A DNA stretch of 64,000 bases from Spirosoma foliorum. Lineage in GTDB: Bacteria > Bacteroidota > Bacteroidia > Cytophagales > Spirosomataceae. The DNA lies in the NCBI RefSeq assembly GCF_014117325.1, contig NZ_CP059732.1, positions 8,383,501-8,447,500 of the forward strand, written 5' to 3'. Made by a program: the position numbers and the translations under genes. Shown here piece by piece: positions 49,582-58,676 of the stretch. Under the pieces are notes generated by a model. It had not been told where the DNA came from, made no database searches, and saw nothing but the letters and a program-made list of their open reading frames with translations. Every line of letters starts with the position of its first letter. Positions within the stretch are counted from its first letter, which is position 1.

Positions 49582-51966
49582 TTATTCGCTTCGCAAACTA
49601 TTGACTGGGTTCATCAGGGCAGCTTTGATACTTTGGAAACTGACCGTAATTAGGGCAATAACAATCGCCAGCAGACCTGCCAACGCGAATAACCACCAGC
49701 TAAGGTCGGCCTTGTACGCAAATCCCTGTAACCACTGACTCATGGCATACCATGCGAGGGGCGAGGCAATGACAATGGCAATCAGTACCAGTTTGACAAA
49801 ATCTTTAGAAAGCATGGTGACAATACTGAAAACGGATGCGCCCAGCACTTTCCGAACGCCAATTTCCTTAGTGCGTTGTTCGGCGGCAAAAGCGGCCAGC
49901 CCAAACAGTCCCAGACACGCAATCAATACAGCCAGCAACGTGAAGGTTAGTAAGATTTCGCCCTGTTTCTGTTCGGTTTTGTATTGCTTTGAGAAGTTCT
50001 CATCCAGAAAATGAAAATCCAGTGTAGCACTCGGATCGAAGGTGTGGTATACCGACTGAATATAGGCCAGTGCTTCAGCTACTTTCCCCGCCTGAATGCG
50101 GACGTATATGTTGTCTTTATCCATTGGAGCGGGCATCTGCAGTACCAGCGGCTCAATTTTGTGCTGGAGTGAGTAGGTATGGAAATCCTTCACCACACCA
50201 ATGACACGGGCTTCGGCAGAATGCTTTTGATCGTCTATGTAATAACGAACACGTTTGCCAATAGGCTCTTTCCAGCCAAATTGTTTGGCCAGAGTTTCGT
50301 TGACGAGTACGGCACCCATCTGGTCACTTTTAAACGATTCCGAGAAATTTCGGCCACTGAGGAGTTTGATTTGCAGGGTCTTAAGGTAGTCTGAGTCAAT
50401 CTGAAATTTCTGGACAACCTGCGTACCGGGCGGTATCGTGCCATTTTGCTCGAAGAACATTCCGTTCGCCCCTATATTATTGTTGCCAATTGGGTTGCTG
50501 GCTGCTGCTGCTCCTTCGACTAACGGGCTTCGTTGCAGGGCTTCTTTGAGGGCGTCGATACGCTGGCGAACGTCTGCATTATCAACATGAAAAGTAAGCA
50601 CCTGCTCTTTATTGAAGCCCAGATCGCTGTGCATCACAAACCGCATTTGCCGGTACACAATGAACGAACAGGCGATCAGCGCCACTGTGGCCACGAACTG
50701 AAAAATCACCAGCGACTGCTTGAACAGAATACTTCCCGATTGATTGCCGACCTGCCCACGCAGAGCTGCAACGGGTCGGAACCCTGATAGACGCAAGGCT
50801 GGGTAAAGCCCACTTAGCGTACCCAGACATACCGAGAGCACGGTTACAACCAGCAGCGTACTGAGCGGATTACCAAGCGATAGCGTTTTATCGGCCATTT
50901 GATTAAAGTACGGTAAGGCTACAGCAACCAGACTCACGCTAACGATACCCGCCAGCAAGGTCATGAGTATCGACTCTGTCAGGAACTGCCCAATGAGCTG
51001 CCATTTAAACGAGCCAATCGCCTTCCGAACGCCCACTTCGCGGGTGCGTTTGAGGGAGCGGGCCGTGTATAAATTCACGTAGTTGATACAGGCAATCAGT
51101 AAAATCAGGGCAGCCACGGCAGCAAAAATGGAGACTGTACGAGCATTACCATTCGCACTTATTTCGTAGTCTAGCTGTGAGTTCAGATGAATGGAAGTGA
51201 GCGGCTGAAGCTCCATTCGGTAGTCGATTTCACCCATTTCTTTTTTTAGATACTTCTGATAAAAGCCGGGGAGCTTGGCTTCCAGTGTTTTATAATTGCT
51301 GCCTTCAGTTAGGAGTAGATAGGTATAGAGTTCGAAGTTCTGCCAACCATTAGTGTAATTGTCAGGTAGTGAGCGAAGAGCACCGAACTGCAAATGCGAA
51401 TTGGTCGGAACATCTTCAATAACACCCGTGACCGTATTTGGGAAATGGTTGCTGAACTCAACAACTTTACCGACGGCTTTGCTGGCATCGCCAAACAGAT
51501 TTTCAGCAATACTTTTGGTGAGTACAATGCTTTGTGGTTTAGTCAAGGCCGAAGCCGGATCGCCGTACAGAAACGGAAATGTAAACACATCAAACACCGA
51601 TGGGTCGGTAAAGAAGATGTTGTTGACGTCCATCTTTTTGTCGTTGAACGTAATCTGGCCACCGCCTTCGGTATTGAATCGAACCGTTTTTTCAACTTCC
51701 GGGTAATCATTTTTCAAGGCTGCGGCAAAAGGCGCTGAGGTAGGAGCGAGTTTGAGGTTTCCACCCGGCCATTGTGCGTAATGAACCACCCGAACAATAC
51801 GGTCGGCGTTGGTATGGAATCGGTCGTAGCTCCATTCATCGGCTACATAGAGTACCATCAGCCAGACAGCCGCCATGCCAATGCCCAGACCAACGACATT
51901 GAGCCCACTGAACAGTTTGTTTTTCCAGAATGTCCGAACCGAAATCTTTACGTAATTACCTAGCAT
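49582..51966 (-). CDS. Double-FtsX (MacB-like) ABC-type permease 3
   Basis: The 794-residue protein has the standard layout; FtsX motifs TREVGVRKAIGS and TKEIGVRKVLGA, end KAALMNPVNSLRSE (Asn in place of Lys in the NPVK turn). The second FtsX module continues as 'SIVTMLSKDFVKLVLIAIVIASPLAWYAMSQWLQGFAYK', very like permease 2. It has its own sigma-54-like promoter (52052-52066) and twin activator sites, so it starts a transcription unit that may read on to GIN protein and permease 2 through repeat A. Confidence 0.93.
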   Translation of the reverse strand: MLGNYVKISVRTFWKNKLFSGLNVVGLGIGMAAVWLMVLYVADEWSYDRFHTNADRIVRVVHYAQWPGGNLKLAPTSAPFAAALKNDYPEVEKTVRFNTEGGGQITFNDKKMDVNNIFFTDPSVFDVFTFPFLYGDPASALTKPQSIVLTKSIAENLFGDASKAVGKVVEFSNHFPNTVTGVIEDVPTNSHLQFGALRSLPDNYTNGWQNFELYTYLLLTEGSNYKTLEAKLPGFYQKYLKKEMGEIDYRMELQPLTSIHLNSQLDYEISANGNARTVSIFAAVAALILLIACINYVNLYTARSLKRTREVGVRKAIGSFKWQLIGQFLTESILMTLLAGIVSVSLVAVALPYFNQMADKTLSLGNPLSTLLVVTVLSVCLGTLSGLYPALRLSGFRPVAALRGQVGNQSGSILFKQSLVIFQFVATVALIACSFIVYRQMRFVMHSDLGFNKEQVLTFHVDNADVRQRIDALKEALQRSPLVEGAAAASNPIGNNNIGANGMFFEQNGTIPPGTQVVQKFQIDSDYLKTLQIKLLSGRNFSESFKSDQMGAVLVNETLAKQFGWKEPIGKRVRYYIDDQKHSAEARVIGVVKDFHTYSLQHKIEPLVLQMPAPMDKDNIYVRIQAGKVAEALAYIQSVYHTFDPSATLDFHFLDENFSKQYKTEQKQGEILLTFTLLAVLIACLGLFGLAAFAAEQRTKEIGVRKVLGASVFSIVTMLSKDFVKLVLIAIVIASPLAWYAMSQWLQGFAYKADLSWWLFALAGLLAIVIALITVSFQSIKAALMNPVNSLRSE

Positions 51967-52051
51967 GACCGTGACACGTTGAAGTTAAGAAGAGATGTCA
52001 AATTAGGGAGAATGTATATAGTATATATCTCCTGCCTTTTCTAATCAACAC

Positions 52052-52066
52052 CCAAATGCTGTACCA
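52052..52066 (-). promoter_or_regulatory. Sigma-54-like promoter of permease 3
   Basis: Minus strand TGGTAC-AGCAT-TTGG, the same core as at 63696 and 31149. It lies 86 bases before the start codon. Confidence 0.65.
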
Positions 52067-52119
52067 AATAAATAATGTATTGATTTTCAAATATTTATCT
52101 GTTGGACTTCTGAGGCTAA

Positions 52120-52158
52120 TGTCCACAAACGGACGATTTCGCTGTCCACAAACGGTCA
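52120..52158 (-). promoter_or_regulatory. Twin activator sites of permease 3
   Basis: Site 1 TGTCCA-CAAA-CGGACG (52120-52135) and site 2 TGTCCA-CAAA-CGGTCA (52143-52158), 23 bp apart; site 1 to the -24 T is 53 bases. Confidence 0.8.
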
Positions 52159-52323
52159 GCCAGAGTGAGTCATGGGTCCGCATGCAATGAGTGACAGCGT
52201 CTAGAGACTTGCCTTCTATCTGAAGAACCTTATCTGATAGTCGACAGAAATGGACTATGTGTATCGTTATTGACGATGAACGTTCGTTTTTAGATATATT
52301 TGATTAGTCAAAAACAGATCCGT

Positions 52324-52773
52324 ATGTACAGCAACAAACAACCTTTCGATTATTCGATGGTTCACGAAGATGATATGAGTGTTTATGGTCCAAAAGACCA
52401 TCAGCGAGTTATTAGTAAGCTCAACACTCGATTAGGTATGCTCTATTACGTAGACAAAGTCATCGAACTCGAACCGTTTCCAGAAACGATGCTTGATGAA
52501 GCAAAGGCTAGTCCTGTACCTGACCTGTTGCTATATGATAATGAAACCGCTGAAAGTCGTATCATTTTTGAAATTTGTAATCAGGAAGGTTTGAGGAAAG
52601 ATCTTAAAAAAGTTGCTCAACTCATCGAAGAAGACAACTATGGTATTTTAGAAGGATTCGTTTACAACTACAAAATGAAAGACTGGTATCAGTATCGGAA
52701 AAATAATGGCTGGATAACAGAAGCACCTTCATTTTCACAGGTCCTTGATATAGATCTGAACGAATTTTTATAG
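52324..52773 (+). CDS. Uma2-like PD-(D/E)xK nuclease-fold protein
   Basis: From ATG 52324 the protein has 149 residues (a TTG at 52300 would add eight). It has 'SPVPDLLLYDNETAESRIIFEICNQEG', that is P-D, then an E-x-C pair where active nucleases have E-x-K, then 'LRKDLKKVAQLIEEDNYGILEGFVYNYKMKDWYQY', an Uma2-like ending with the K-x-x-Y/E-G-[IV]-x-E-x-[FWY]-V pattern. Uma2 proteins are often restriction-like or of unknown function. This is the only plus-strand gene in the permease array and stands between divergent control region and convergent neighbour. Likely inactive as a nuclease, since the catalytic Lys is Cys. Moderate confidence. Confidence 0.68.
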   Translation: MYSNKQPFDYSMVHEDDMSVYGPKDHQRVISKLNTRLGMLYYVDKVIELEPFPETMLDEAKASPVPDLLLYDNETAESRIIFEICNQEGLRKDLKKVAQLIEEDNYGILEGFVYNYKMKDWYQYRKNNGWITEAPSFSQVLDIDLNEFL

Positions 52774-52812
52774 CATGGAGCGCGAAAACGACTTCTCAAC
52801 CCTGCTCCATGC
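52773..52812. terminator. Hairpin after the Uma2-like gene
   Basis: GCATGGAGC (52773-52781) and GCTCCATGC (52804-52812) form a 9-bp stem directly at the stop codon, between two convergent genes. Confidence 0.5.
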
Positions 52813-52816
52813 ATGG

Positions 52817-53422
52817 CTACTTCCCGGCCTTCGGTAGCCCTATTGATTTTTCGATATCGTCGATCAACTGTTGCCGTTCCTGTTGCGATTTATTCTGTAC
52901 GTCGAGGGTACGTTCGTAGGTGACATCATCCCCATCTTTTTGAAATTTATAACGGAGATACAATTGACCAGAGTCAGAATTGTAGTTGACCACTTTGACA
53001 AACGGGTGTTTGCCGCCCACCGCCATCGTCTGGTTATCGCCGTTAGTAACCGACACCGTCTCCTGATCGCTGCTGATAATGGCTACTGATTCTGGACTTT
53101 TGGATGCCTTGGGTGCAATTGGAGCGTGTGGTGCCAGTGCAGCACGAGGGGCTTTGAGGGGTTTCAGTGGTTTAATTGGTTCGGGCGTGCTAACATTGAG
53201 TGAATCCAGAATGTGCTCACGAAGGGCGTCGCGCTCATCCCGATTTAAGTTAGATACGTCGAACGTGCGGTCATAATCAATTGGGTTTCCATCAACAGTT
53301 CCCTTAACCCGAATCGATAAAGTTTTGCCATCGTCATTGATGCTACGGCTGATTGAGTTGTGGTGTTGAGCAAAGACTAAGGAGGTGGCTAGCGCCAATA
53401 CGGTCGTTAGAAGCGTTTTCAT
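52817..53422 (-). CDS. Secreted protein with internally duplicated unit, paralogue 2
   Basis: Signal peptide MKTLLTTVLALATSLVFAQ, 201 residues. Its halves: 'LSIRVKGTVDGNPIDYDRTFDVSNLNRDERDALREHILDSLN' near 34-75 and 'LYLRYKFQKDGDDVTYERTLDVQNKSQQERQQLIDDIEKSIG' near 154-195. A Pro/Ala/Lys-rich linker (TPEPIKPLKPLKAPRAALAPHAP) lies between. Both halves share the RT-[FL]-D-V hallmark and a C-terminal helix with ERx3-L/I-x2-I-x4-S. It is the last gene of the operon of permeases 4-7 and is placed like the 193-residue paralogue near permease 1. Family unknown. Confidence 0.82.
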   Translation of the reverse strand: MKTLLTTVLALATSLVFAQHHNSISRSINDDGKTLSIRVKGTVDGNPIDYDRTFDVSNLNRDERDALREHILDSLNVSTPEPIKPLKPLKAPRAALAPHAPIAPKASKSPESVAIISSDQETVSVTNGDNQTMAVGGKHPFVKVVNYNSDSGQLYLRYKFQKDGDDVTYERTLDVQNKSQQERQQLIDDIEKSIGLPKAGK

Positions 53423-53505
53423 GCGAATTGTTGTTAGTCGGTTTTTACGAATTCATTAACCCAATGACACCAGTTTTCGTCGCACGTTGCTTTTGGGGAT
53501 AAAAA

Positions 53506-53620
53506 GTAGAGACGCAACCGCACCGGCGGCCCGTCCTTTGCGTCTCTTTATGCGTCAGCAATTAGTACCCAAATAGAGAAAACCATCCGGGACAGGAGAC
53601 GCAAAGGATTGCGTCTCTAC
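53506..53620. repeat. Dispersed palindrome family B, copy 2
   Basis: GTAGAGACGCAACCG at the left end and GCGTCTCTAC at the right; inner GCAAAGGATTGC-type pairing. It lies between permease 4's stop codon and the secreted-protein gene. Confidence 0.85.
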
Positions 53621-53625
53621 ATACA

Positions 53626-56073
53626 TTATTCCGCTCGTAAACTCTTCACCGGATTCATCAGGGCCGCTTTAATGCTTTGGAAACTGATGGTCAGGAGCGC
53701 AATGCCTACTGCCAACAGGGCTGCCAGAATGAACAGCCACCACCCAATGTCGATTTTGTACGCGAAGTCCTGCAACCAGCGATCGACACCCCACCAGGCC
53801 ACTGGCGATGCGATGAATACCGCAATCAGTATAAGAATCAGGAAGTCTTTGGCCAGTAAGGTAACGATGCTCGCGATGGATGCACCCAGCACTTTCCGCA
53901 CGCCGATTTCCTTCATCCGGCGTTCGGCGGTAAACGTTACCAGCCCAAACAAACCCAGGCAACTGATCAGTACGGCGATACCCGTAGCCAGCGTGATCAA
54001 TTTGCCCAGATTTCGTTCCTTGCCGTAGAGCTCGGCTACCGACTCGTCGAAGAATTTAGGAGTAAAGGCTTCGTCGGGATAGGTGTTTCCCCAAAGTGTT
54101 TTGATTTGGGCCAGCGTTTTGTCGAACGAATCGGCACCACCCCGTCGGAACTGGATATTGAAAACGTGCAAATTGCCTTTGTGGCTCATTAGCGCGGTAG
54201 GCTGAATAGCGTTGTGCAACGAACGGTGGTGAAAATCGCGCACCACACCAATGATGGGAAATTTGTCTAATACCTTCCCAACCGCATCGGCCGGATTCAG
54301 GAAGCCAATTCGTTTCGCCAGCGTTTCGTTGACAATGTACTCTCGGGCAGTATCACTTGGGAGCAGATTGCGGCCCGCCAATAGTTTCATGCCATACAAT
54401 CCAAGGTAGGCGGTATCGGCCTCTTTGCGGTACACATTTACTTTTATCTTCCCCTTTTTACCGGCAAATTCCAGCGTTGAGGTAGACCAGCCACCAGCAA
54501 TAGGCGTCTGATTCGCCATACTTACGCGTTCAACGCCGGTTAGCTTACGGATTTGATCGGCCAGTGTAAACCGGACATCATGACGATCGCCGTTGAAAAA
54601 ACTGCTGGTTGGTGTACTGAATGTTACGATAGCTTCGCGTTGAAAACCCAGATCGGAGTTGATCAGGAATCGAAGCTGCTGACCAACCAGCAACGCACCA
54701 ACTATGAATACTTGTGCTACAACAAACTGCCCTACAATCAGGACTTTGCGCAGGCTCGCGCTACCTGCCGCCTGAGTGGTCTGGTTGCGAAGCGCTAAAA
54801 CAGGAGAAAGCTTTGAAATAAGTAGGCCGGGATAAATTCCTGCCAGAAGAGCCGTTACAAGGGCAACGAGGAGCAGAAAAATATACAGTTGTGGCTGCGA
54901 AAAATCAAGTGCAACCCCTGTCGGTACAATATCGCTGAGATAGGCTAAAGCCCCTTGCGCCAGCACTATTGCAATGCCTGTTGCCAGTAGGGTAAGCACG
55001 AAAGTTTCGCCTAAAAACTGGAATATCAACTGTTTCTGCGCACTCCCCAACGATTTCCGTACCCCGATTTCCTTAGCCCGCTGTGTCGATTGGGCCGTAG
55101 CCATGTTGATAAAATTGATGCAGGCCAGCAGCAATAAAAAAATGCCAACCAGCCCAAGTACCAGCAAGGTTGGGCGGTGTGCTACGTGACCACCACTACC
55201 GTAATCGACATTGAAATGTACATCGGCCAGCGGCTGGAGAATAAACCAGCGATTCCCTTTCTCTTCACTGGCAGGCATGTGGCTTTCTACCATCTTGATA
55301 ACGCGCTCCCCAAAGCGCTTCGGATCGGTACCGGGCGTTAGCGTGAGCAAACATTGCGAAGATGAGTTGGTGTTGTTCCATTCCGCAAAGCTCAAATTGT
55401 CACGACGCTTCTTGCTGGTGCTTACGGTAGCGAGGGAAACGAACGACTTGAAATCAAAATCACTGGGTGCGTCGAGGTCTTTCAGTAAGCCCGAAACCGT
55501 CAATGCCAATGTATCCCGATATTGCTGCCCAATGAGCCGACGGCCAATAACGGCAGGACTGGCATCGCCGAAATACAGGCGAGACTGACGCTCCGTTAGC
55601 ACAATTTGCCCCGGTTTTGATAGAGATGCCTTAGGGGAACCCGCTATCCACTGACGGGGCATAATCTCAAAGAAGGCGGCATCGGTAATAGCCAGCCAGT
55701 CATGTTCATTGTCCGGGGTACGAACACGAATAGGTTCAGCTCCCGGACGAGGCACCTCAACAACTTCAAAGCTACCCGTATGAAAAGCGGCTACTGTTTT
55801 TGTGCCGGTCAGTTCGGTACGCACGGCGGCCGGAATTGGGGCCGACAAACCGGGATTATGGTAAAAATCGTCGCCAAATTTAAACTTCGACACCAGCCGA
55901 TACACCTGCCCACTGTTGGGCACATGCTGATCAAAATTAAACTCAAACTGAACGATCAGATAAATGACCAGACAGGCCGCTACACCAATCGATAAGCCTA
56001 CAACGTTGAGCGCCGTAGTCAGCCGATTCCGGCTAAGGTTGCGAATTGCGATGTTGAGGTAACTTTTTAGCAT
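53626..56073 (-). CDS. Double-FtsX (MacB-like) ABC-type permease 4
   Basis: The 815-residue protein has FtsX motifs AKEIGVRKSLGS and MKEIGVRKVLGA (Met in place of Thr), and ends KAALMNPVKSLRAE. The first periplasmic core contains 'TDAAFFEIMPRQWIAGSPKASLSKPGQIVLTERQSRLYFG', the MacB-core pattern. It is the fourth of the permeases in the run and lies behind permease 5 with repeat C in the 90-base gap. No ATPase partner is present. Confidence 0.92.
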   Translation of the reverse strand: MLKSYLNIAIRNLSRNRLTTALNVVGLSIGVAACLVIYLIVQFEFNFDQHVPNSGQVYRLVSKFKFGDDFYHNPGLSAPIPAAVRTELTGTKTVAAFHTGSFEVVEVPRPGAEPIRVRTPDNEHDWLAITDAAFFEIMPRQWIAGSPKASLSKPGQIVLTERQSRLYFGDASPAVIGRRLIGQQYRDTLALTVSGLLKDLDAPSDFDFKSFVSLATVSTSKKRRDNLSFAEWNNTNSSSQCLLTLTPGTDPKRFGERVIKMVESHMPASEEKGNRWFILQPLADVHFNVDYGSGGHVAHRPTLLVLGLVGIFLLLLACINFINMATAQSTQRAKEIGVRKSLGSAQKQLIFQFLGETFVLTLLATGIAIVLAQGALAYLSDIVPTGVALDFSQPQLYIFLLLVALVTALLAGIYPGLLISKLSPVLALRNQTTQAAGSASLRKVLIVGQFVVAQVFIVGALLVGQQLRFLINSDLGFQREAIVTFSTPTSSFFNGDRHDVRFTLADQIRKLTGVERVSMANQTPIAGGWSTSTLEFAGKKGKIKVNVYRKEADTAYLGLYGMKLLAGRNLLPSDTAREYIVNETLAKRIGFLNPADAVGKVLDKFPIIGVVRDFHHRSLHNAIQPTALMSHKGNLHVFNIQFRRGGADSFDKTLAQIKTLWGNTYPDEAFTPKFFDESVAELYGKERNLGKLITLATGIAVLISCLGLFGLVTFTAERRMKEIGVRKVLGASIASIVTLLAKDFLILILIAVFIASPVAWWGVDRWLQDFAYKIDIGWWLFILAALLAVGIALLTISFQSIKAALMNPVKSLRAE

Positions 56074-56085
56074 GGGGCAGTGGGG

Positions 56086-56160
56086 TAATGTACAATGGAT
56101 AATGTAAAATGAATAACTAGGATTGTTTACTCATTATCCATTGTACATTTTACATTAATG
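56086..56160. repeat. Dispersed palindrome family C, copy 3
   Basis: AATGTACAATGGATAATG and CATTATCCATTGTACATT form an inverted repeat around AACTAGGATTG, 4 bases from the stop codon of permease 5 and about 12 bases upstream of permease 4's start. Confidence 0.8.
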
Positions 56161-56163
56161 ATG

Positions 56164-58626
56164 CTACTCACTTCGTAAACTCTTCACCGGATTCATCATG
56201 GCGGCTTTAATGCTTTGGAAACTCACCGTCAGCAGCGCAACGCTTACTGCCAGTAAACCTGCCAGGGCGAACATCCACCATTCGATGTCTATTTTGAAGG
56301 CGAATTTCTGGAGCCATTGATTCATCACGTACCAGGCCAACGGCGAACTGAGCACCAGAGCGGCCAATACGAGTTTGACGAAATCAATGGAGAATAAGCC
56401 AAAGATGTTGGCTGTTGACGCCCCCAATGCCTTCCGAATGCCCACTTCTTTGGTTCGGGTTTCGGCCATGAATGAAACGACACCGTAGAGGCCCAGGCAA
56501 CCGATGAAAATGGCAATCAACGCCAGCAACCGGAACAACGAATACATCCGCTCTTCGCTTTTGTAAAAATTAGCGAGCGTCTCGTTGAGGAAGGTGTATT
56601 TAAACACAAAGTCGGGGTAGGTAGCATTCCAGGCGGTTTCAACTTGGGCTAACAGACTGCTAATCGCTTCCGGACTCGTTTGGCCTTGTGCGAGTTTGAT
56701 GCCCAGCGTTCGGTATTGATCGCGGTAGGAAGTCAATACACTTGGCTCAATTTTTTGATGTAGTGAAAAGGCGTTAAAGTCTTTCACGACTCCAACAATA
56801 GGCTTTTTCAACTCTTCGCCGTTCACTTTCATGAACTTGCCGATGACTTGCTCGGGCTTTTGGAAACCTAAGCGTTTCATGAAAGCCTCATTGATGACAA
56901 ACTCACGCATCGAATCGGCAGGTTGGAACATCCGGCCAGCAATAATCTTCAGCCCGTACGTATGCACATAGGCAGTGTCGGCGGGGCGCATCAGGACGCC
57001 GTAATCAGGTTCTTTTTCGTCGTTTTCAAAACGGAAACCCGTTGTCCAGTTGCTGGTCGATGAAGGGGTTGTCATCCCAAAACTCATCGACTGTATGCCG
57101 GGTAGACCCGTTAATTTGGCTTTCAGACCTTCTAATGTACCAGCCTTATTGTCGGGAATGTAGACGTTCAGAACAGCATCCCGGCTGTACCCTAAATCGG
57201 CCGACCGGAAGTACTTCATCTGGTTGTAGGCAATGATCGTTCCGATGATGAGCAATTGTGAAATGGCAAACTGCCCGACAATCAGCCCCCGGCGAAGCGT
57301 TAGTTGATTAATGCCCGATGACCCAGCCTGCGATGCCCGCATCTTCCCTTTTAGAGCCAGAATAGGTTGGTAGCCCGATAGCACCAGCGCCGGATAAAAG
57401 CCTGCCAGTGCGGTAGTGATTACGCCCAGGGTAACGAGAAAAACGATCACGACAGGATCAAGCAAGGTGGTTGCTCCTGGTTTGATATTGAGTAATTCGC
57501 TTACATAGGGCAACGATACCTGTGCGAGAACAAAAGCCAACACCATGGCGAGGCCTGTTAATACGCCTGTTTCGCCCAGGAACTGCCGTACTAATTGACC
57601 GCGCGAGCTTCCCAGCACTTTCCGAACGCCCACTTCTTTAGCCCGACGAATTGCCTGCGCTGTAGCCAGATTGATGAAGTTAACACAAGCCGTTACCAGA
57701 ATGAACAGACCAATCAGACCCATTGCCCAGATCATTTCCATGCTGACAGTCCGTTTGGCGTAGTTGTCGGTGCGGGTATCGGTATGGATGCTGGTCAGTG
57801 GTTGTAGGGCATAGACCAGATCTCGGGCATCTTCAGGCTTTTGGTATTTGTTGACGAAAGCGACTAACTGCTTATCCATCTTCGCCAATTCAAGCGGTTG
57901 ATCCTCCGATGTGCCTGGCAGCTTCAGGTAAATCTGAGCGCCACCATACGTCGACTGCCAGTCGTCCCAATTTGTACTGGCACCAAACTGTTTCAGCGAG
58001 GCAAACGACAACAATACTTCAAATGGCATACTGGTTGTGGCGGGTGGAGCCTGAACAACGCCCGTTACCACAAAATCCATTTTGTTCTCAACGCGAAGGG
58101 TTTTGCCCATTGGATTCGTCGTACCAAAATACTTCTGAGCCATCCGATCGCTCAGGACAACCGTGTTAGGGTTGTTGAGCGCCGTTTGCGAGCTGCCGCT
58201 TTCCCAATTGAAATCGAACAATCGGAAATATTCGGGCTCTGCGAAGGCCACCACTCCATCGCCCTCCTGAAACTTTTTGGCGGGCACTCCCGATTTTTCC
58301 CCCACGGTTACCACCACATTCGTAATGCGGTTAACCATCGTGACGTCATGTTTTAAATTCGGGTAATCGTTTCGAAGGGCAGCCAGGGCAGGCAACGGAA
58401 TGCCCGCCTGCCGTCGGTCGTCATTTGATTTCTTGTTGTAGGAAACAAGTCGGTACGTTTGGTTGGCCTGCGCATTGTGTTTATCAAAGCTTAATTCGTA
58501 GCGAATAGCCAGAAACAGTAGTAGACAACAGGCCAGGCTGAGGGTTAGTCCCAGCACATTGATGACCGAATAACTCCAGTTGCGCTTCAGGGCGCGGAGG
58601 GCAGTAGTTAGATAACTTTTAAGCAT
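56164..58626 (-). CDS. Double-FtsX (MacB-like) ABC-type permease 5
   Basis: The 820-residue protein has motifs AKEVGVRKVLGS and TKEVGIRKALGA and ends KAAMMNPVKSLRSE. The second FtsX module reads 'LIAIFIGCLGLYGVVSFMAETRTKEVGIRKALGASTANIFGLFSIDFVKLVLAALVLSSP', more divergent from permeases 1-3 (Gly-Cys at the start of the helix and VSFMAET at its end). It is followed by repeat C and permease 4. Confidence 0.92.
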   Translation of the reverse strand: MLKSYLTTALRALKRNWSYSVINVLGLTLSLACCLLLFLAIRYELSFDKHNAQANQTYRLVSYNKKSNDDRRQAGIPLPALAALRNDYPNLKHDVTMVNRITNVVVTVGEKSGVPAKKFQEGDGVVAFAEPEYFRLFDFNWESGSSQTALNNPNTVVLSDRMAQKYFGTTNPMGKTLRVENKMDFVVTGVVQAPPATTSMPFEVLLSFASLKQFGASTNWDDWQSTYGGAQIYLKLPGTSEDQPLELAKMDKQLVAFVNKYQKPEDARDLVYALQPLTSIHTDTRTDNYAKRTVSMEMIWAMGLIGLFILVTACVNFINLATAQAIRRAKEVGVRKVLGSSRGQLVRQFLGETGVLTGLAMVLAFVLAQVSLPYVSELLNIKPGATTLLDPVVIVFLVTLGVITTALAGFYPALVLSGYQPILALKGKMRASQAGSSGINQLTLRRGLIVGQFAISQLLIIGTIIAYNQMKYFRSADLGYSRDAVLNVYIPDNKAGTLEGLKAKLTGLPGIQSMSFGMTTPSSTSNWTTGFRFENDEKEPDYGVLMRPADTAYVHTYGLKIIAGRMFQPADSMREFVINEAFMKRLGFQKPEQVIGKFMKVNGEELKKPIVGVVKDFNAFSLHQKIEPSVLTSYRDQYRTLGIKLAQGQTSPEAISSLLAQVETAWNATYPDFVFKYTFLNETLANFYKSEERMYSLFRLLALIAIFIGCLGLYGVVSFMAETRTKEVGIRKALGASTANIFGLFSIDFVKLVLAALVLSSPLAWYVMNQWLQKFAFKIDIEWWMFALAGLLAVSVALLTVSFQSIKAAMMNPVKSLRSE

Positions 58627-58639
58627 GATTTTGTGGGGT

Positions 58640-58665
58640 TAGAGACAACGCATGCGTTGTCTCTA
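58640..58665. repeat. Minimal family B palindrome
   Basis: Perfect 26-base palindrome TAGAGACAACGCA with its complement. It carries the same GTAGAGAC-type end as family B and lies between permease 6's stop codon and permease 5's start. Confidence 0.7.
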
Positions 58666-58676
58666 CGTCGGCGTTT

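Noticed and set aside
53461..53475. Sigma-54-like TGGTGT...TTGGG near the 201-residue gene
   Set aside because: Spacing between the GG pairs is two bases short and no activator sites lie upstream; the gene is better explained as the end of the permease operon.
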